In this document: positions 53,172-63,300 of the stretch, one piece after another
Numbering within the stretch: the stretch's first letter is position 1
How the letters are laid out: each line of letters begins with the position of its first letter
Source: Arcobacter iocasae
Lineage (GTDB): Bacteria > Campylobacterota > Campylobacteria > Campylobacterales > Arcobacteraceae
NCBI RefSeq assembly: GCF_042214795.1
Contig: NZ_CP090177.1
Coordinates: 930,001 to 994,000, forward strand
DNA: 64,000 bases
Direction: 5' to 3'
The notes under the pieces: generated by a model
The model's database searches: none
Told to the model about the DNA's origin: nothing
The model's input: the letters and a program-made list of their open reading frames with translations, nothing else
Translations under genes and position numbers: made by a program

Positions 53172-54347
53172 ATGGATAAGATAATTGATATACTAGATTC
53201 TATTGCTTATGAAAAAGGAATTAAATCTGAGCATGTTGAAACTGCGTTGAAAGAAGCATTAATTAAAACTGGTGAAAAAATGGTTGACCATACTTTAATT
53301 TTTGATGCAGAGATTGATAGAAAAAATAAAAGACTAAAACTTTTTCAAAAAATTGAAGTTGTAAAAGATGATGATAAAAGACTTCAAGGTGAAGAAGTTG
53401 ATCAATATGACAACATTATAAACCCTGAAAATTTTATTCCTTTAAGTGAAGCAAAAGAAATTGATGCAGATTTAGATATTGGAGACTTTTTAGATTATGA
53501 TTTAGAGTTTGAAAATATGGGAAGAAATGCAGCAACAATTCTTCATAATAATTTTGAATATAGACTTCAAAGATATATAGAAGAAAATCTTGTATCAAAA
53601 TATAAATCTAAAATCGGAAAAATCATAAATGGTTCAGTAGCAAGAGTTGATAGAGCTGAAAATACTTTTGTTGAAATCGGTGAAGTAAAAGGTATGCTTA
53701 CTAGAAAAAGTAGAATAAAAGGTGAAACTTTTAAAGTTGGAGATAACTTAAAAGCAGTAGTAAAAGCTGTTACTATTGATAAAACAAATGGTTTAATCAT
53801 TGAGTTATCAAGAACAAGTCCCAAATTCCTTGAAGCTCTTTTAGCACTAGAAGTTCCTGAACTAAAAGATGAGAGAATTACAATAGAAGCAAGTGCTAGA
53901 ATCCCAGGTAGTAGAGCTAAAATAGCACTTTCTACTATGGACCCACAAATAGATCCTATTGGTTCTGTTGTTGGTGTTAAGGGTGTTAGAATAACATCAG
54001 TTAGCCAACAATTACATGGGGAAAATATTGATTGTGTTGAGTATTCAACTATTCCTGAAATGTTTGTTGCACGTGCTTTAAGTCCAGCTATTATTAAAAG
54101 TGTACAAATTATGAAATCTGAAAAATATGATGAAAAAGATAAGGCAATTGTTACAATTTCAAGTGACCAAAAATCAAAAGCAATCGGTAAATCAGGATTA
54201 AATATTAGACTAGCTTCAATGCTTACAAAATGTGAGATTGAACTTGTGGAAGTTGGAGATAATGCACAAAGCACTGAAGGTTCAACAGAAATTCCAAATG
54301 ATGAAAGAAGAAAAGATACTTCAGAATTAGAGGCTTTATTTAAATAA
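53172..54347 (+). CDS. nusA: Transcription termination/antitermination factor NusA
   Basis: A 391-residue NusA: N-terminal polymerase-binding domain, S1 domain (about residues 150-215, GSVARVDRAENTFVEIG), then KH1 (VGVKGVRITSVSQQL) and KH2 (GKSGLNIRLASMLTKCEIE). It lacks the C-terminal acidic repeats of enterobacterial NusA, as usual here. The last base of its stop is the first base of the cysS ATG. Confidence 0.96.
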   Translation: MDKIIDILDSIAYEKGIKSEHVETALKEALIKTGEKMVDHTLIFDAEIDRKNKRLKLFQKIEVVKDDDKRLQGEEVDQYDNIINPENFIPLSEAKEIDADLDIGDFLDYDLEFENMGRNAATILHNNFEYRLQRYIEENLVSKYKSKIGKIINGSVARVDRAENTFVEIGEVKGMLTRKSRIKGETFKVGDNLKAVVKAVTIDKTNGLIIELSRTSPKFLEALLALEVPELKDERITIEASARIPGSRAKIALSTMDPQIDPIGSVVGVKGVRITSVSQQLHGENIDCVEYSTIPEMFVARALSPAIIKSVQIMKSEKYDEKDKAIVTISSDQKSKAIGKSGLNIRLASMLTKCEIELVEVGDNAQSTEGSTEIPNDERRKDTSELEALFK

Positions 54348-55750
54348 TGGAAAAAATATTCATTTATGACTCTGTAAAAAAAGAGAAAGTTTTATTTGAG
54401 CCAATAGTTGAAAACCAAGCAAAAATATATGTTTGTGGACCAACAGTTTATGATGATTCTCATTTAGGACATGCTAGAAGTGCAATTGCTTTTGACATGT
54501 TACATAGAGTCTTAAAAATGAATAATCTAAATGTAACTATGACAAAAAACTTTACAGATATTGATGATAAAATCATAAAAAAAATGAATGAATCATCAAG
54601 ATCTTTAGAAGATATCACAACACAATATATAAATGCTTACAAAGCTGATATGCACTCACTTAATATCTTAGATAATACACTTGAACCAAAAGCAACCCAA
54701 AACTTAAGTGCTATGATAGAGATGATAAATGATTTATTATCAAAAGATATTGCTTATATAATTGAAGATGGTGTTTATTTTGATGTATCAAAAGATAAAT
54801 CTTATGGAAATATCTCAAAAAGAGCAAGTGATGAAAACTCAATTGCTAGAGTTGAAGTAAACACTCAAAAAAGAAATTCATCTGATTTTGCCCTATGGAA
54901 GTTTGAAAAAGCAAATGATGTATCTTTTGAAGCTCCTTTTGGAAAAGGTCGTCCAGGCTGGCACATAGAGTGTAGTGCAATGATTGAAAAACACTTAGCA
55001 TACAAAGATGAAGCTTATCAAATAGATATTCATGGAGGAGGAGCTGATTTACTTTTTCCTCACCATGAAAATGAAGCTGCACAAACTAGATGTTCTTCAC
55101 ATAAAGAGTTAGCAAAATATTGGATGCATAATGGTTTTGTAACTATTGATGGCGAAAAGATGAGCAAATCACTTGGTAACTCATTTTTCTTAAAAGATAT
55201 TTTAAAATCTTATAGTGGTGAAGTTGTAAGATTTTATTTGCTAACCGCACATTATAGAACAGATTTTAACTTCAATGAAGAAGATTTAATCTCTTCTAAA
55301 AAAAGACTTGACAAATATTATAGAGTGAAAAAAAGAGTTTATGGAAGCACTGCCTCAGCTGTAAATAGTGAATTTAAAGCAAAAGTTTTAAGTGCCCTAA
55401 ATGATGATATAAATAGTTCAAAAGCTATTTCGATTGTTGATGATATGATAAACAATGCAAATGATAAATTAGATAAAAATCCAAAAGATAAAAATCTAAA
55501 AAAAGAGTTGATAGCAAACTTTGAATTTACAAATGATATTTTAGGAATCTGTTTTAATGATGCATATGAATATTTTCAATTTGGAATAGATGAAAATACA
55601 AAAGATAAAATAGAAGCATTAATTGAAAAACGAACAGAAGCTAAAAAGTTAAAAGATTTTGACAGTGCTGATAATGTTAGAGATGAACTAACAGCTTTAG
55701 GAATTTCAGTTATGGATACGCCAAATGGTGTGGTTTGGGAGAAGTTATAA
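54347..55750 (+). CDS. cysS: Cysteinyl-tRNA synthetase
   Basis: A 467-residue class I synthetase. The zinc cysteine is in YVCGPTVYDDSHLGHARS, which includes the HIGH-type HLGH; the KMSKS loop is in DGEKMSKSLGNS. The GWHIECSAM and HENE motifs complete the zinc site. Coupled to nusA by overlapping stop and start. Confidence 0.97.
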   Translation: MEKIFIYDSVKKEKVLFEPIVENQAKIYVCGPTVYDDSHLGHARSAIAFDMLHRVLKMNNLNVTMTKNFTDIDDKIIKKMNESSRSLEDITTQYINAYKADMHSLNILDNTLEPKATQNLSAMIEMINDLLSKDIAYIIEDGVYFDVSKDKSYGNISKRASDENSIARVEVNTQKRNSSDFALWKFEKANDVSFEAPFGKGRPGWHIECSAMIEKHLAYKDEAYQIDIHGGGADLLFPHHENEAAQTRCSSHKELAKYWMHNGFVTIDGEKMSKSLGNSFFLKDILKSYSGEVVRFYLLTAHYRTDFNFNEEDLISSKKRLDKYYRVKKRVYGSTASAVNSEFKAKVLSALNDDINSSKAISIVDDMINNANDKLDKNPKDKNLKKELIANFEFTNDILGICFNDAYEYFQFGIDENTKDKIEALIEKRTEAKKLKDFDSADNVRDELTALGISVMDTPNGVVWEKL

Positions 55751-55757
55751 ACTTCTT

Positions 55758-56717
55758 CTAAACCCTATAATCCACACTACTAATAACTCCTGCCTCACCA
55801 TTTTCTTTCAAAAACATTGAACTTTGACCTCCATTTACTGAAGATACATTTGCTAAATATATTGCCCCAATTCCAGAATCAGCCAAAGTTACGAGTGAGC
55901 CTTCACCATTTGCTTTCTTTTCCCAAACACGCAAATCATTAAATACTGAATCATTTTCATCAATCCAACCATTTCCATCTTCGTCATATTTACTTAATTC
56001 TTTAAAGCCATCATTTGTATTTACTCCAAAAAGTTCACTTCCATCATCAACTTTATTATTTCCATTTTTATCTATTGCTAAATAACTTGCATTATTCTGT
56101 AAAGTTGATATGTCATTATTTTTTTTATCTTTATTTACATCAAATTCAAAACCCATATTTCTTGGTACTTCACTTGTATCTCTTCCATCTTTTTTCATAT
56201 CAATAGAAAATGGATTATCTCCTTTTCCATAGGCATTTATTTTTGTTTCATGTCTTTGATAAAACTCATTTGAATATGAAAGGCTTAGATTGATTTTAAA
56301 CTCACCATTTGATGTTTTAATAGTAGCTTGGGAACTAAAATTTATAGTTGTTTTTTCATAATACTCTTCTTTACTTTCATATGAAAAACCCCATTCTTGA
56401 TTATTACCTGTAGTATAAGGATTATCTGGCACTTGAGCTTTACTTGAAGAATCATTTGGATATAAACTGATTTTTTGATTCCCCTGAAACAAATGATTAA
56501 GTAATTGTTCTATTATTCTTTTTTTAATTGTATCTGCAACTGATAAATCTGATTCACTACTAAAGACCAGTTTTTTAGGGTCAATATTTACTGACAAATC
56601 TTTATTATCATCTGGATTTTCTGTTTTTGTAAAAGAACTAGCACTTGTATTTTTTTCGTATTTTTGAACAAAGCTACTATTTGCTTGTAAATTTACTTCA
56701 TAAGAATCTATTTTCAT
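55758..56717 (-). CDS. Protein with EF-hand-like calcium-binding repeats, function unknown
   Basis: About 319 residues. The C-terminal third has calcium-loop motifs DKNGNNKVDDGSE and DEDGNGWIDENDSVF near FNDLRVW, as in a family of EF-hand-type proteins. No signal peptide or membrane segment, so export, if any, is by a non-classical route. The ATG at 56717 is chosen because AGGA lies 6 bases upstream; a TTG at 56723 is less likely. It stands alone between cysS and the ribosomal protein operon. Confidence 0.7.
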   Translation of the reverse strand: MKIDSYEVNLQANSSFVQKYEKNTSASSFTKTENPDDNKDLSVNIDPKKLVFSSESDLSVADTIKKRIIEQLLNHLFQGNQKISLYPNDSSSKAQVPDNPYTTGNNQEWGFSYESKEEYYEKTTINFSSQATIKTSNGEFKINLSLSYSNEFYQRHETKINAYGKGDNPFSIDMKKDGRDTSEVPRNMGFEFDVNKDKKNNDISTLQNNASYLAIDKNGNNKVDDGSELFGVNTNDGFKELSKYDEDGNGWIDENDSVFNDLRVWEKKANGEGSLVTLADSGIGAIYLANVSSVNGGQSSMFLKENGEAGVISSVDYRV

Positions 56718-56812
56718 CTTCAATCCTTTTATCTATATTTAAGAATTGTACAGTGACTTTAATTAATTTTTTGTTAAAAAAACTTTTTAATTGTTCTGGA
56801 ATTTTGGGCATA

Positions 56813-56848
56813 AAAAAAGGAAAGAAGATAAATCTTCTTTCCTTTTTT
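56813..56848. terminator. Strong bidirectional terminator after rpsR
   Basis: A 17-base perfect stem (56813-56829 with 56832-56848) with a 2-base loop, starting in a run of A and ending in a run of six T, lies 18 bases past the rpsR stop. Confidence 0.9.
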
Positions 56849-56865
56849 AAAGTATTAACTAAAAC

Positions 56866-57123
56866 TTATCTTGCGTATGCCGCATCAGTAAGGTTTTTAG
56901 TATCTACAATATATGGAACCAATGCCATATGTCTTGCTCTTTTGATTGCATTTTCAACCATTTCTTGAGCACTTTTAGAATTTCCAGTAAGTCTTCTAGG
57001 CATGATTTTACCTCTTTCACTCATTGAAATTCTTAATAAATCAGTGTTTTTATAATCAATGAAATCAATTTTCATCTCAGTATATTTACAATATTTTTTT
57101 CCGTATTTTCTTCTCTCAGCCAT
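56866..57123 (-). CDS. rpsR: 30S ribosomal protein S18
   Basis: An 85-residue S18 with the typical FIDYKNTDLLRISMSERGKI core and the basic PRRLTGNSKSAQ segment. Last gene of rpsF-ssb-rpsR. Confidence 0.97.
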   Translation of the reverse strand: MAERRKYGKKYCKYTEMKIDFIDYKNTDLLRISMSERGKIMPRRLTGNSKSAQEMVENAIKRARHMALVPYIVDTKNLTDAAYAR

Positions 57124-57138
57124 TTTATTATCCTCTTT

Positions 57139-57666
57139 CTAGAACGGTATTTCGTCTTCGTCTATATCGATTTCTGGTATTTTATAACTACTATTTTCAG
57201 TTGTAGTTTTTATACCACCTTGAGCATAGTTGTTTTGAGCTGGTTGCTGCGGTTGATTATACTGATTACTAGCTGGTTGTTGAGTTTGTGGTTGAGAATA
57301 CTCACCTTCATACCCAGTATTAGCACCATTTTGTGAATCAGATTTTGAATCTAGCATTTTCATAGTATCAACTCTTAAAGAGTGTTTACTTCTACCAGTT
57401 CCATCTTGTGCAGTCCATTGTTCAAAAACAAGTCTTCCTTCTAATAATACTTTAGAGCCTTTTCGTAAATATTGATTGGCAACCTCAGCACTTCTATTAA
57501 ATATATTGAAATCTAAAAAACAAACTTCATCTTTCTTTTCACCAGTACTAGTCTTATAATTATAAGATGTTGCAATTGCGCCTTTTGCTATTGCTGCACC
57601 ACTTGGTAAATATCTCAATTCAATATCTCGTGTAAGATTTCCTATCATAACTACTTTATTATACAT
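57139..57666 (-). CDS. ssb: Single-stranded DNA-binding protein
   Basis: A 175-residue SSB: OB-fold in the first 110 residues (NKVVMIGNLTRDIELRYLPSG), a glutamine/asparagine-rich linker, and the acidic DIDEDEIPF tail that recruits partner proteins. Lies between rpsF and rpsR, the usual order. Confidence 0.97.
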   Translation of the reverse strand: MYNKVVMIGNLTRDIELRYLPSGAAIAKGAIATSYNYKTSTGEKKDEVCFLDFNIFNRSAEVANQYLRKGSKVLLEGRLVFEQWTAQDGTGRSKHSLRVDTMKMLDSKSDSQNGANTGYEGEYSQPQTQQPASNQYNQPQQPAQNNYAQGGIKTTTENSSYKIPEIDIDEDEIPF

Positions 57667-57686
57667 TTACGGCTCCTTTTATAAAA

Positions 57687-58049
57687 TTATGCCTTTGCAG
57701 CAGACTTTTTAGCTGCTTCATCACTTAGTTTTGTCCAAGCAGTAACTTCTTTTTTACTCTCATATTTAATGAAAATAAATCTAATGATGTTTTCATTAAT
57801 TCTATAATTTCTTTCTAATTCTAAGATAGAAGTTGTTGGTGCTCTAAAGTACATTACATAGTAATGACCTCTTTTATGCTTTTCGATTTCATAAGCTAGT
57901 TGTCTAGTTCCCATATCATCGAAAGATACGATTTCTCCACCATTTTTTTCAATGTTAGCTTTCACTAACTCAATCTGTGCTACAGTTTCTTCTTCAGTCA
58001 TTGTAGGCTTTACAATAAACATTGTTTCATAATGTTTTATTCTTGACAT
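57687..58049 (-). CDS. rpsF: 30S ribosomal protein S6
   Basis: A 120-residue S6 with HYETMFIVKPTMTEEE at the start and the RGHYYVMYFRAP segment. First gene of the rpsF-ssb-rpsR operon, with AAAGGAGAA as ribosome site. The C-terminus is an alanine/lysine-rich tail (KKSAAKA). Confidence 0.97.
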   Translation of the reverse strand: MSRIKHYETMFIVKPTMTEEETVAQIELVKANIEKNGGEIVSFDDMGTRQLAYEIEKHKRGHYYVMYFRAPTTSILELERNYRINENIIRFIFIKYESKKEVTAWTKLSDEAAKKSAAKA

Positions 58050-58117
58050 TCATTCTCCTTTTAGTTTTCGCCGGTATTATTAAAAATATCAGCAAGGTTT
58101 TTGTAAAGTCTGAGATT

Positions 58118-59101
58118 TTATCTAAGTTTGTCTGAAAATTTTCTTAGACTTGCTTGAATATATGCATTATGGTCTGGAATTTTTGAACTTTTCAAATCCA
58201 ACTCCAAATCATTTAAGAAATTAAACAACTCCAAAAACAGTTCTGGTTTTATTTTTATGGCTAGTTTTGTCTTCTTTTCCCAAATATTTTGTGGAGGAAT
58301 ATAACCTAGTATCTCTTTAGGATTTGGAGTTCCTATTGTTCTTGAGTATGAACTTATCATAAAAAGTTGATGCAAGAAAGCTCCAATTTGAGTTAATAAA
58401 TTTATCTCATTCATTCCCTCTTCAAGTAAAAAGTGTAAATCTCTTTTTACTAATTGACCGCTTAATAAATTAAATAAAAAATCTTCTAAAGAAACAGACC
58501 CAATTCCAAAACAGTGTATTTCCACAAGTTTTGAAGAGATAGATTCTTCATTTAAAATAGCTAACTTTTTTAAATCATTTACACTCAAGTTCAAATCATT
58601 TCTATGCATAAAATACAAATGATTTAAAGCAGATACTTCATACTTCAAACCTAAAGCTCTAGCCTCAGTTTCAAGTATTTGAATAGCTTCTCCTGGATAT
58701 GGGGTAAACATTCTTACACTTACACTATTGTTTTTAGTTGTAAAATATCCACCCATAGTTTTAAAATCGCCATCACCCATACAAGCAAATATTACTTTTG
58801 AGTCTTTATTTATATTACAAGCTTCTATTAACTCTGTGGTTTCATTTTTATTTAGTTTTTTATTTAGTTTTATAAGTAAGATATTTCTACTTGCAAAAAG
58901 TGATGATTGTAAAAGTTTATTTTTTACATATTTAAAATCAAAATCATCAAAATAAACTTTTTCTATATCTTCTCCAGCTGCAACACTTGTTGCTACAAGA
59001 TTTGCATACTTTTCTACTAAATAATCACTTTGTCCATAAAACATATATGCAGAAAACTCTTTATTTGCTCTTAACAATCCATCAAACTCATTTTTATACA
59101 T
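58118..59101 (-). CDS. holA: DNA polymerase III subunit delta
   Basis: A 327-residue clamp-loader delta subunit, with weak family motifs as usual: AYMFYGQSDYLVEKYA near the N-terminus, RNILLIKLNKKL, and a C-terminal helical domain. The call rests on these and on its overlap by 8 bases with rnr, which is common in Campylobacterota. Confidence 0.82.
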   Translation of the reverse strand: MYKNEFDGLLRANKEFSAYMFYGQSDYLVEKYANLVATSVAAGEDIEKVYFDDFDFKYVKNKLLQSSLFASRNILLIKLNKKLNKNETTELIEACNINKDSKVIFACMGDGDFKTMGGYFTTKNNSVSVRMFTPYPGEAIQILETEARALGLKYEVSALNHLYFMHRNDLNLSVNDLKKLAILNEESISSKLVEIHCFGIGSVSLEDFLFNLLSGQLVKRDLHFLLEEGMNEINLLTQIGAFLHQLFMISSYSRTIGTPNPKEILGYIPPQNIWEKKTKLAIKIKPELFLELFNFLNDLELDLKSSKIPDHNAYIQASLRKFSDKLR

Positions 59102-60950
59102 TTTTTATTGTTCCAACTATATTTTTGCTAATCAAATCACTTGATTTTATTGTTATTTTTATTTTAAGAAAAAGTTTTTCACCTCTGTAGTTATCTAAAT
59201 GAATTCTAAGTCCTGGCATATCTTTATAAAACTTAGCAATTCCCCTTTCAATATCTACAATTTGAGCTTTAAATTCTTCTCCAATATGATTTTTTGCCCA
59301 TCTAGCATATTTTCTATCTTCATAATCCCAAACAAGTTGATCTACTTTTCTCTCATTTGCAGATATGTGTTCACATATATCATCAATACTATCTGGTGCT
59401 TTTTTAGTTTTTAACATTCGGTGAAGGACTAAATCTGAGTATCTTCTAATAGGACTTGTAAAGTGTGAATAAGAATCAAATCCTAATCCAAAGTGACCTA
59501 AGTTTTTAGATGAATATTTTGCTTGTGATTGAGATTTTATTATCAAATCATTTATCTCTTCTATTAAAACACTATTTTTTGCTTTTGCTTGAATATCAGT
59601 AATAGTTTCATGCACAGATGATTTTACTTCTGCTTTTATTCCAAGTAAATTTACTTCATCAACTAGTTTTGATAAGGACTGAAAAGATGGTTCTTCATGA
59701 ATTCTAAATATACCAATATTGCTTAGTTTTTTACTAGCTTCAATATTAGCCATTAACATACACTCTTCTATTAGTTGATGAGAAGCCGTTGATTCTTCTA
59801 CAGAGATTCCTTCTAATTCTAAATTATGATTTAATTTTTGTCTATATTCTTTACTTATAAAATCATAACCCTTTTGTAATCTCCTTTTTCTGACTTTCTT
59901 AGTGATTTCATATAAAGGAAGTAAATAATCAAAAATCTCTTTTTCTGTTTCATTGTATTTATCTAAATGTCCTTCTATTACCCTATCAATTCTTCCATAA
60001 GAGAACTTTTTATGTGATTTAATTATAGCTTCAAAAAGTTCTGATTTGATTATTTCATAATCTTTGTCTAAATATATTTTAAAAACATAAGAATATCTGT
60101 CAACATTCTCTTTAAGTGAACACATCTCTTCACTTAAACTTGGAGGAAGCATAGGTAAAACTTTATTTGGAAGATAAATAGAGGTTGATTTTTGTAAGGC
60201 TTGTTTATCAAGTTCACTATTCTCTTTTACGAAGTATGAAACATCAGCAATAGCCACATAAAGTATATTTTCTTTTACGTCAAAATAAATAGCATCATCA
60301 TGGTCTTTTGCACTTGCAGGATCAATAGTTGTAAAAGGCAAAGCTGTTAAATCAACTCTTTCATTTTTATCATTCATCTTTGCATCAACATCTAAATATG
60401 GTTCTAATCTTACAAGTTCATCATATAAAAACAATGAAATATATTGGTCAACTTTTGGGTCTTGTATATTTCCAACATCTTTTTCTATTTCAAATGTTTT
60501 ACTATTTATCACATAAATATTTCCATTTGTAAAAGAGCTAAAATCTATTTTAAGTTCTAATTTTATTCCCTCTTTTACACTAAATACTTCACCTTTATTT
60601 ACATAAACTAATAGTGAAGTTGCATGGGTGTATAAAACCTTTTCAACTTTTGCTTTAAATGAAGATCTTGGATTAAATACTCTTTTTACCAAAATCAAGT
60701 CATTGTTATAAGCACCTTTCAAATCATCTATATCTAATTTTAAATTTTTGTGTTTATTATCCAAGTCACTCAAAGAAGCGAATTTATTTTTTATTTTTAC
60801 AATTCCCACTCTATACTTTGAATTAAGTTTATAAATGCCATCTTCATAACTTACAATATCATCTTTTATAAATGGCACTAAATACTCTTTTTCATTTTCT
60901 GCAAAATCTTCACTGCCAGATATAACTTTTCTAAAAATAGTTTGAATCAA
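59094..60950 (-). CDS. rnr: Exoribonuclease R family protein
   Basis: A 618-residue RNB-domain exoribonuclease. Catalytic aspartates are in TIDPASAKDHDDAIYFD; SYFVKENSELD and HFTSPIRRYSDLVLHRML are further RNB motifs. It is shorter than the 750-810 residues usual in Proteobacteria, with a reduced N-terminal region and short S1 part. The start is TTG at 60950, with AGGA 6 bases upstream and no alternative Met nearby. Confidence 0.93.
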   Translation of the reverse strand: MIQTIFRKVISGSEDFAENEKEYLVPFIKDDIVSYEDGIYKLNSKYRVGIVKIKNKFASLSDLDNKHKNLKLDIDDLKGAYNNDLILVKRVFNPRSSFKAKVEKVLYTHATSLLVYVNKGEVFSVKEGIKLELKIDFSSFTNGNIYVINSKTFEIEKDVGNIQDPKVDQYISLFLYDELVRLEPYLDVDAKMNDKNERVDLTALPFTTIDPASAKDHDDAIYFDVKENILYVAIADVSYFVKENSELDKQALQKSTSIYLPNKVLPMLPPSLSEEMCSLKENVDRYSYVFKIYLDKDYEIIKSELFEAIIKSHKKFSYGRIDRVIEGHLDKYNETEKEIFDYLLPLYEITKKVRKRRLQKGYDFISKEYRQKLNHNLELEGISVEESTASHQLIEECMLMANIEASKKLSNIGIFRIHEEPSFQSLSKLVDEVNLLGIKAEVKSSVHETITDIQAKAKNSVLIEEINDLIIKSQSQAKYSSKNLGHFGLGFDSYSHFTSPIRRYSDLVLHRMLKTKKAPDSIDDICEHISANERKVDQLVWDYEDRKYARWAKNHIGEEFKAQIVDIERGIAKFYKDMPGLRIHLDNYRGEKLFLKIKITIKSSDLISKNIVGTIKNV

Positions 60951-61022
60951 AACTTATCCTAATTTTCTTTTATTTAAGTATACATTATATAACTCTTTTA
61001 TTTACATTTAGGTTACTTTTGA

Positions 61023-61028
61023 TATAAT
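61023..61028 (+). promoter_or_regulatory. -10 box for ilvC
   Basis: TATAAT lies 30 bases before the ilvC ATG, with AAAGGA as ribosome site. No clear -35. Confidence 0.55.
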
Positions 61029-61057
61029 CCTCAAAAATTATTTTAAAGGACTATTTA

Positions 61058-62080
61058 ATGGCAATAAGTGTTTACTATGATAAAGATTGTAATATAGAAC
61101 TAATCAAATCAAAAAAAGTAGCAATGATAGGTTTCGGATCACAAGGTCACGCTCACGCTGAGAACTTAAGAGATTCTGGAGTTGAAGTTGTTGTTGGACT
61201 AAGAAAAGGTGGGAGTTCTTGGGCTAAAGCTGAAGCAAAAGGTTTTGTTGTAAAAACAGTTGCAGAAGCAACAACTGGTGCTGATGTTGTTATGATTTTA
61301 TTACCAGATGAAAATCAATCAGAAATTTATTATTCAGAAATTAAACCAAACCTTAAAGATGGTGCTTATTTAGCATTTGGACATGGTTTTAATATTCATT
61401 ATGGAAGAATTATTCCTGATGCAAAAACAAATGTAATGATGATTGCTCCTAAAGCTCCAGGTCATACAGTTAGAAATGAATTCACAAAAGGTGGAGGAAT
61501 TCCTGACCTTATTGCTGTTGAAACTAATCCAAGTGGAGATACAAAAGAAGTAGCACTTGCTTATGCATCTGCTATTGGTGGTGGAAGAACTGGTATTATT
61601 GAAACTACATTTAAAGATGAAACAGAAACTGACCTTTTCGGAGAGCAAGCTGTATTATGTGGTGGAGCTGTTTCTTTAGTTCAAGCTGGATTTGAAACTT
61701 TAACTGAAGCTGGATATGAACCAGAAATGGCATATTTTGAGTGTTTACATGAATTAAAACTAATTGTTGACTTAATGTATGAAGGTGGAATTTCTGATAT
61801 GAGATATTCTATTTCTAATACTGCTGAATATGGTGATTATGTATCTGGAAAAAGAGTTATCAATGATGAGTCAAAAGCTGCTATGAAAGAAATCTTAAAA
61901 GAGATTCAAGATGGTAGATTTGCAAAAGATTTCATCTTAGAAGGTCAAGCTGGATACCCAAGAATGAATGCTGAAAGAGCTAATGCAAAAGCTTCTTTAA
62001 TTGAGCAAACTGGTAATAAATTAAGAAAAATGATGCCTTGGATTTCTTCAAGCAAAATCGTAGACTTAAATAAAAACTAA
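61058..62080 (+). CDS. ilvC: Ketol-acid reductoisomerase
   Basis: A 340-residue class I enzyme of branched-chain amino acid synthesis. The dinucleotide site is IGFGSQGHAHAENLRDSG; the metal/catalytic part includes DLFGEQAVLCGG and the SDMRYSISNTAEYGD region. Single gene ended by a perfect hairpin. Confidence 0.97.
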   Translation: MAISVYYDKDCNIELIKSKKVAMIGFGSQGHAHAENLRDSGVEVVVGLRKGGSSWAKAEAKGFVVKTVAEATTGADVVMILLPDENQSEIYYSEIKPNLKDGAYLAFGHGFNIHYGRIIPDAKTNVMMIAPKAPGHTVRNEFTKGGGIPDLIAVETNPSGDTKEVALAYASAIGGGRTGIIETTFKDETETDLFGEQAVLCGGAVSLVQAGFETLTEAGYEPEMAYFECLHELKLIVDLMYEGGISDMRYSISNTAEYGDYVSGKRVINDESKAAMKEILKEIQDGRFAKDFILEGQAGYPRMNAERANAKASLIEQTGNKLRKMMPWISSSKIVDLNKN

Positions 62081-62084
62081 TTTT

Positions 62085-62109
62085 AAAGTAAGGTTTCAAA
62101 CCTTACTTT
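62085..62109 (+). terminator. Perfect hairpin after ilvC
   Basis: Two 12-base arms (62085-62096 and 62098-62109) separated by one base. It ends 14 bases before the deacetylase ATG; no long U-run, so it may be a partial terminator or stabiliser. Confidence 0.6.
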
Positions 62110-62123
62110 GATATTCTAACTTA

Positions 62124-63290
62124 ATGGCGAAAAGAAAACCTCAAAGACGTAAAAAACCTAGTAAAAAAACCTATAAAATTTCTACTATAAATAAATTTTT
62201 AGCCCTATTACTATTTTCTTTACTAATAACCTTAGCAGCATATTTTATTCTTTTAAAAAATCATAACGATAAAGTAAATGAATCAACAAAAATACAAAAA
62301 GAAAAAATAAAGCATGCCGATGAAAATAATATTGATAAAATTATTGAAGAGTACAAAAAAACTACTAAAAATACTACAGCAGATAAATATGAAGAGTTCA
62401 ATAAAGAGTTTGAAAATGAATACATTCATCCAATTGAACCTCAAAAAGATGAATCTAATTTAAAAGAAAAAAATGAAGAAATACAATCTGTAGAAAAAAA
62501 AGTTTTCCCAGAAAATAAACAAACCTTAGAAAAACAAAATGCACAACAAAAACCACTTCTACCAGCCTTAGAAGATGAAGTAATGCATAAAGAAGTTGAA
62601 AAGAAAAAAGAAAAAGTTGTAACTAAAACCTCAAATAAACCAAAACTTTCTATTGTGATTGATGATGTTACTCTTCAATCTCAAATAAATCATATCAAAG
62701 ATATTGGATATACCGTTAATATCTCTTTAATGCCTCCAACAAAAGGGCATAAAAACTCTGCTCGTATTGCACAAAATTTACCCTTTGCCATAGTTCATTT
62801 CCCCTTACAAGCTGGAATAACTAGTATTAGATTTGAAGAAGACAATACATTAAAAGTGGGTGATTCCTATAAAAAAATTGAAAAAAGAGTTGCACAAATT
62901 AGAAAATGGTATCCCAAAATAAAATATACAAATAATCATACAGGAAGCGTTTTTACTTCTGATAAAACATCAATGGAATATTTAATAAAAGCCCTTAAAA
63001 AATATAATTTCCAATTTATAGATAGTAGAACAACTGCACATAGTGTTGTTAAAGAAGTAAGTAAAGAATTTGGAGTACCTTATATTGCTAGGAATATATT
63101 TTTAGATAATAACAAAGACTTTAAATATATTCAAAATCAACTAAAAAAAGCTATAAGAATAGCTAAAAAAACAGGTTCTGCAATAGCAATTGGGCATCCA
63201 TATCCTATCACAATGGAAGTATTAAAAAAATCTAAATACTTACTAAAAGATTTAGATTTAGTATATATAAATAAATTACCCGTTCGCTAA
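62124..63290 (+). CDS. Divergent polysaccharide deacetylase-family protein
   Basis: A 388-residue protein with one N-terminal membrane segment (about 26-45) after a very basic start (RKPQRRKKPSKK), a lysine/glutamate-rich linker to about residue 170, and a C-terminal domain of the divergent polysaccharide deacetylase family (LSIVIDDVTLQSQINHI, VNISLMPPTKGH, VHFPLQAG, TGSAIAIGHPYP). Probably acts on cell-wall or surface glycans in the periplasm; substrate unknown. Confidence 0.83.
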   Translation: MAKRKPQRRKKPSKKTYKISTINKFLALLLFSLLITLAAYFILLKNHNDKVNESTKIQKEKIKHADENNIDKIIEEYKKTTKNTTADKYEEFNKEFENEYIHPIEPQKDESNLKEKNEEIQSVEKKVFPENKQTLEKQNAQQKPLLPALEDEVMHKEVEKKKEKVVTKTSNKPKLSIVIDDVTLQSQINHIKDIGYTVNISLMPPTKGHKNSARIAQNLPFAIVHFPLQAGITSIRFEEDNTLKVGDSYKKIEKRVAQIRKWYPKIKYTNNHTGSVFTSDKTSMEYLIKALKKYNFQFIDSRTTAHSVVKEVSKEFGVPYIARNIFLDNNKDFKYIQNQLKKAIRIAKKTGSAIAIGHPYPITMEVLKKSKYLLKDLDLVYINKLPVR

Positions 63291-63300
63291 ATATTTTTTT

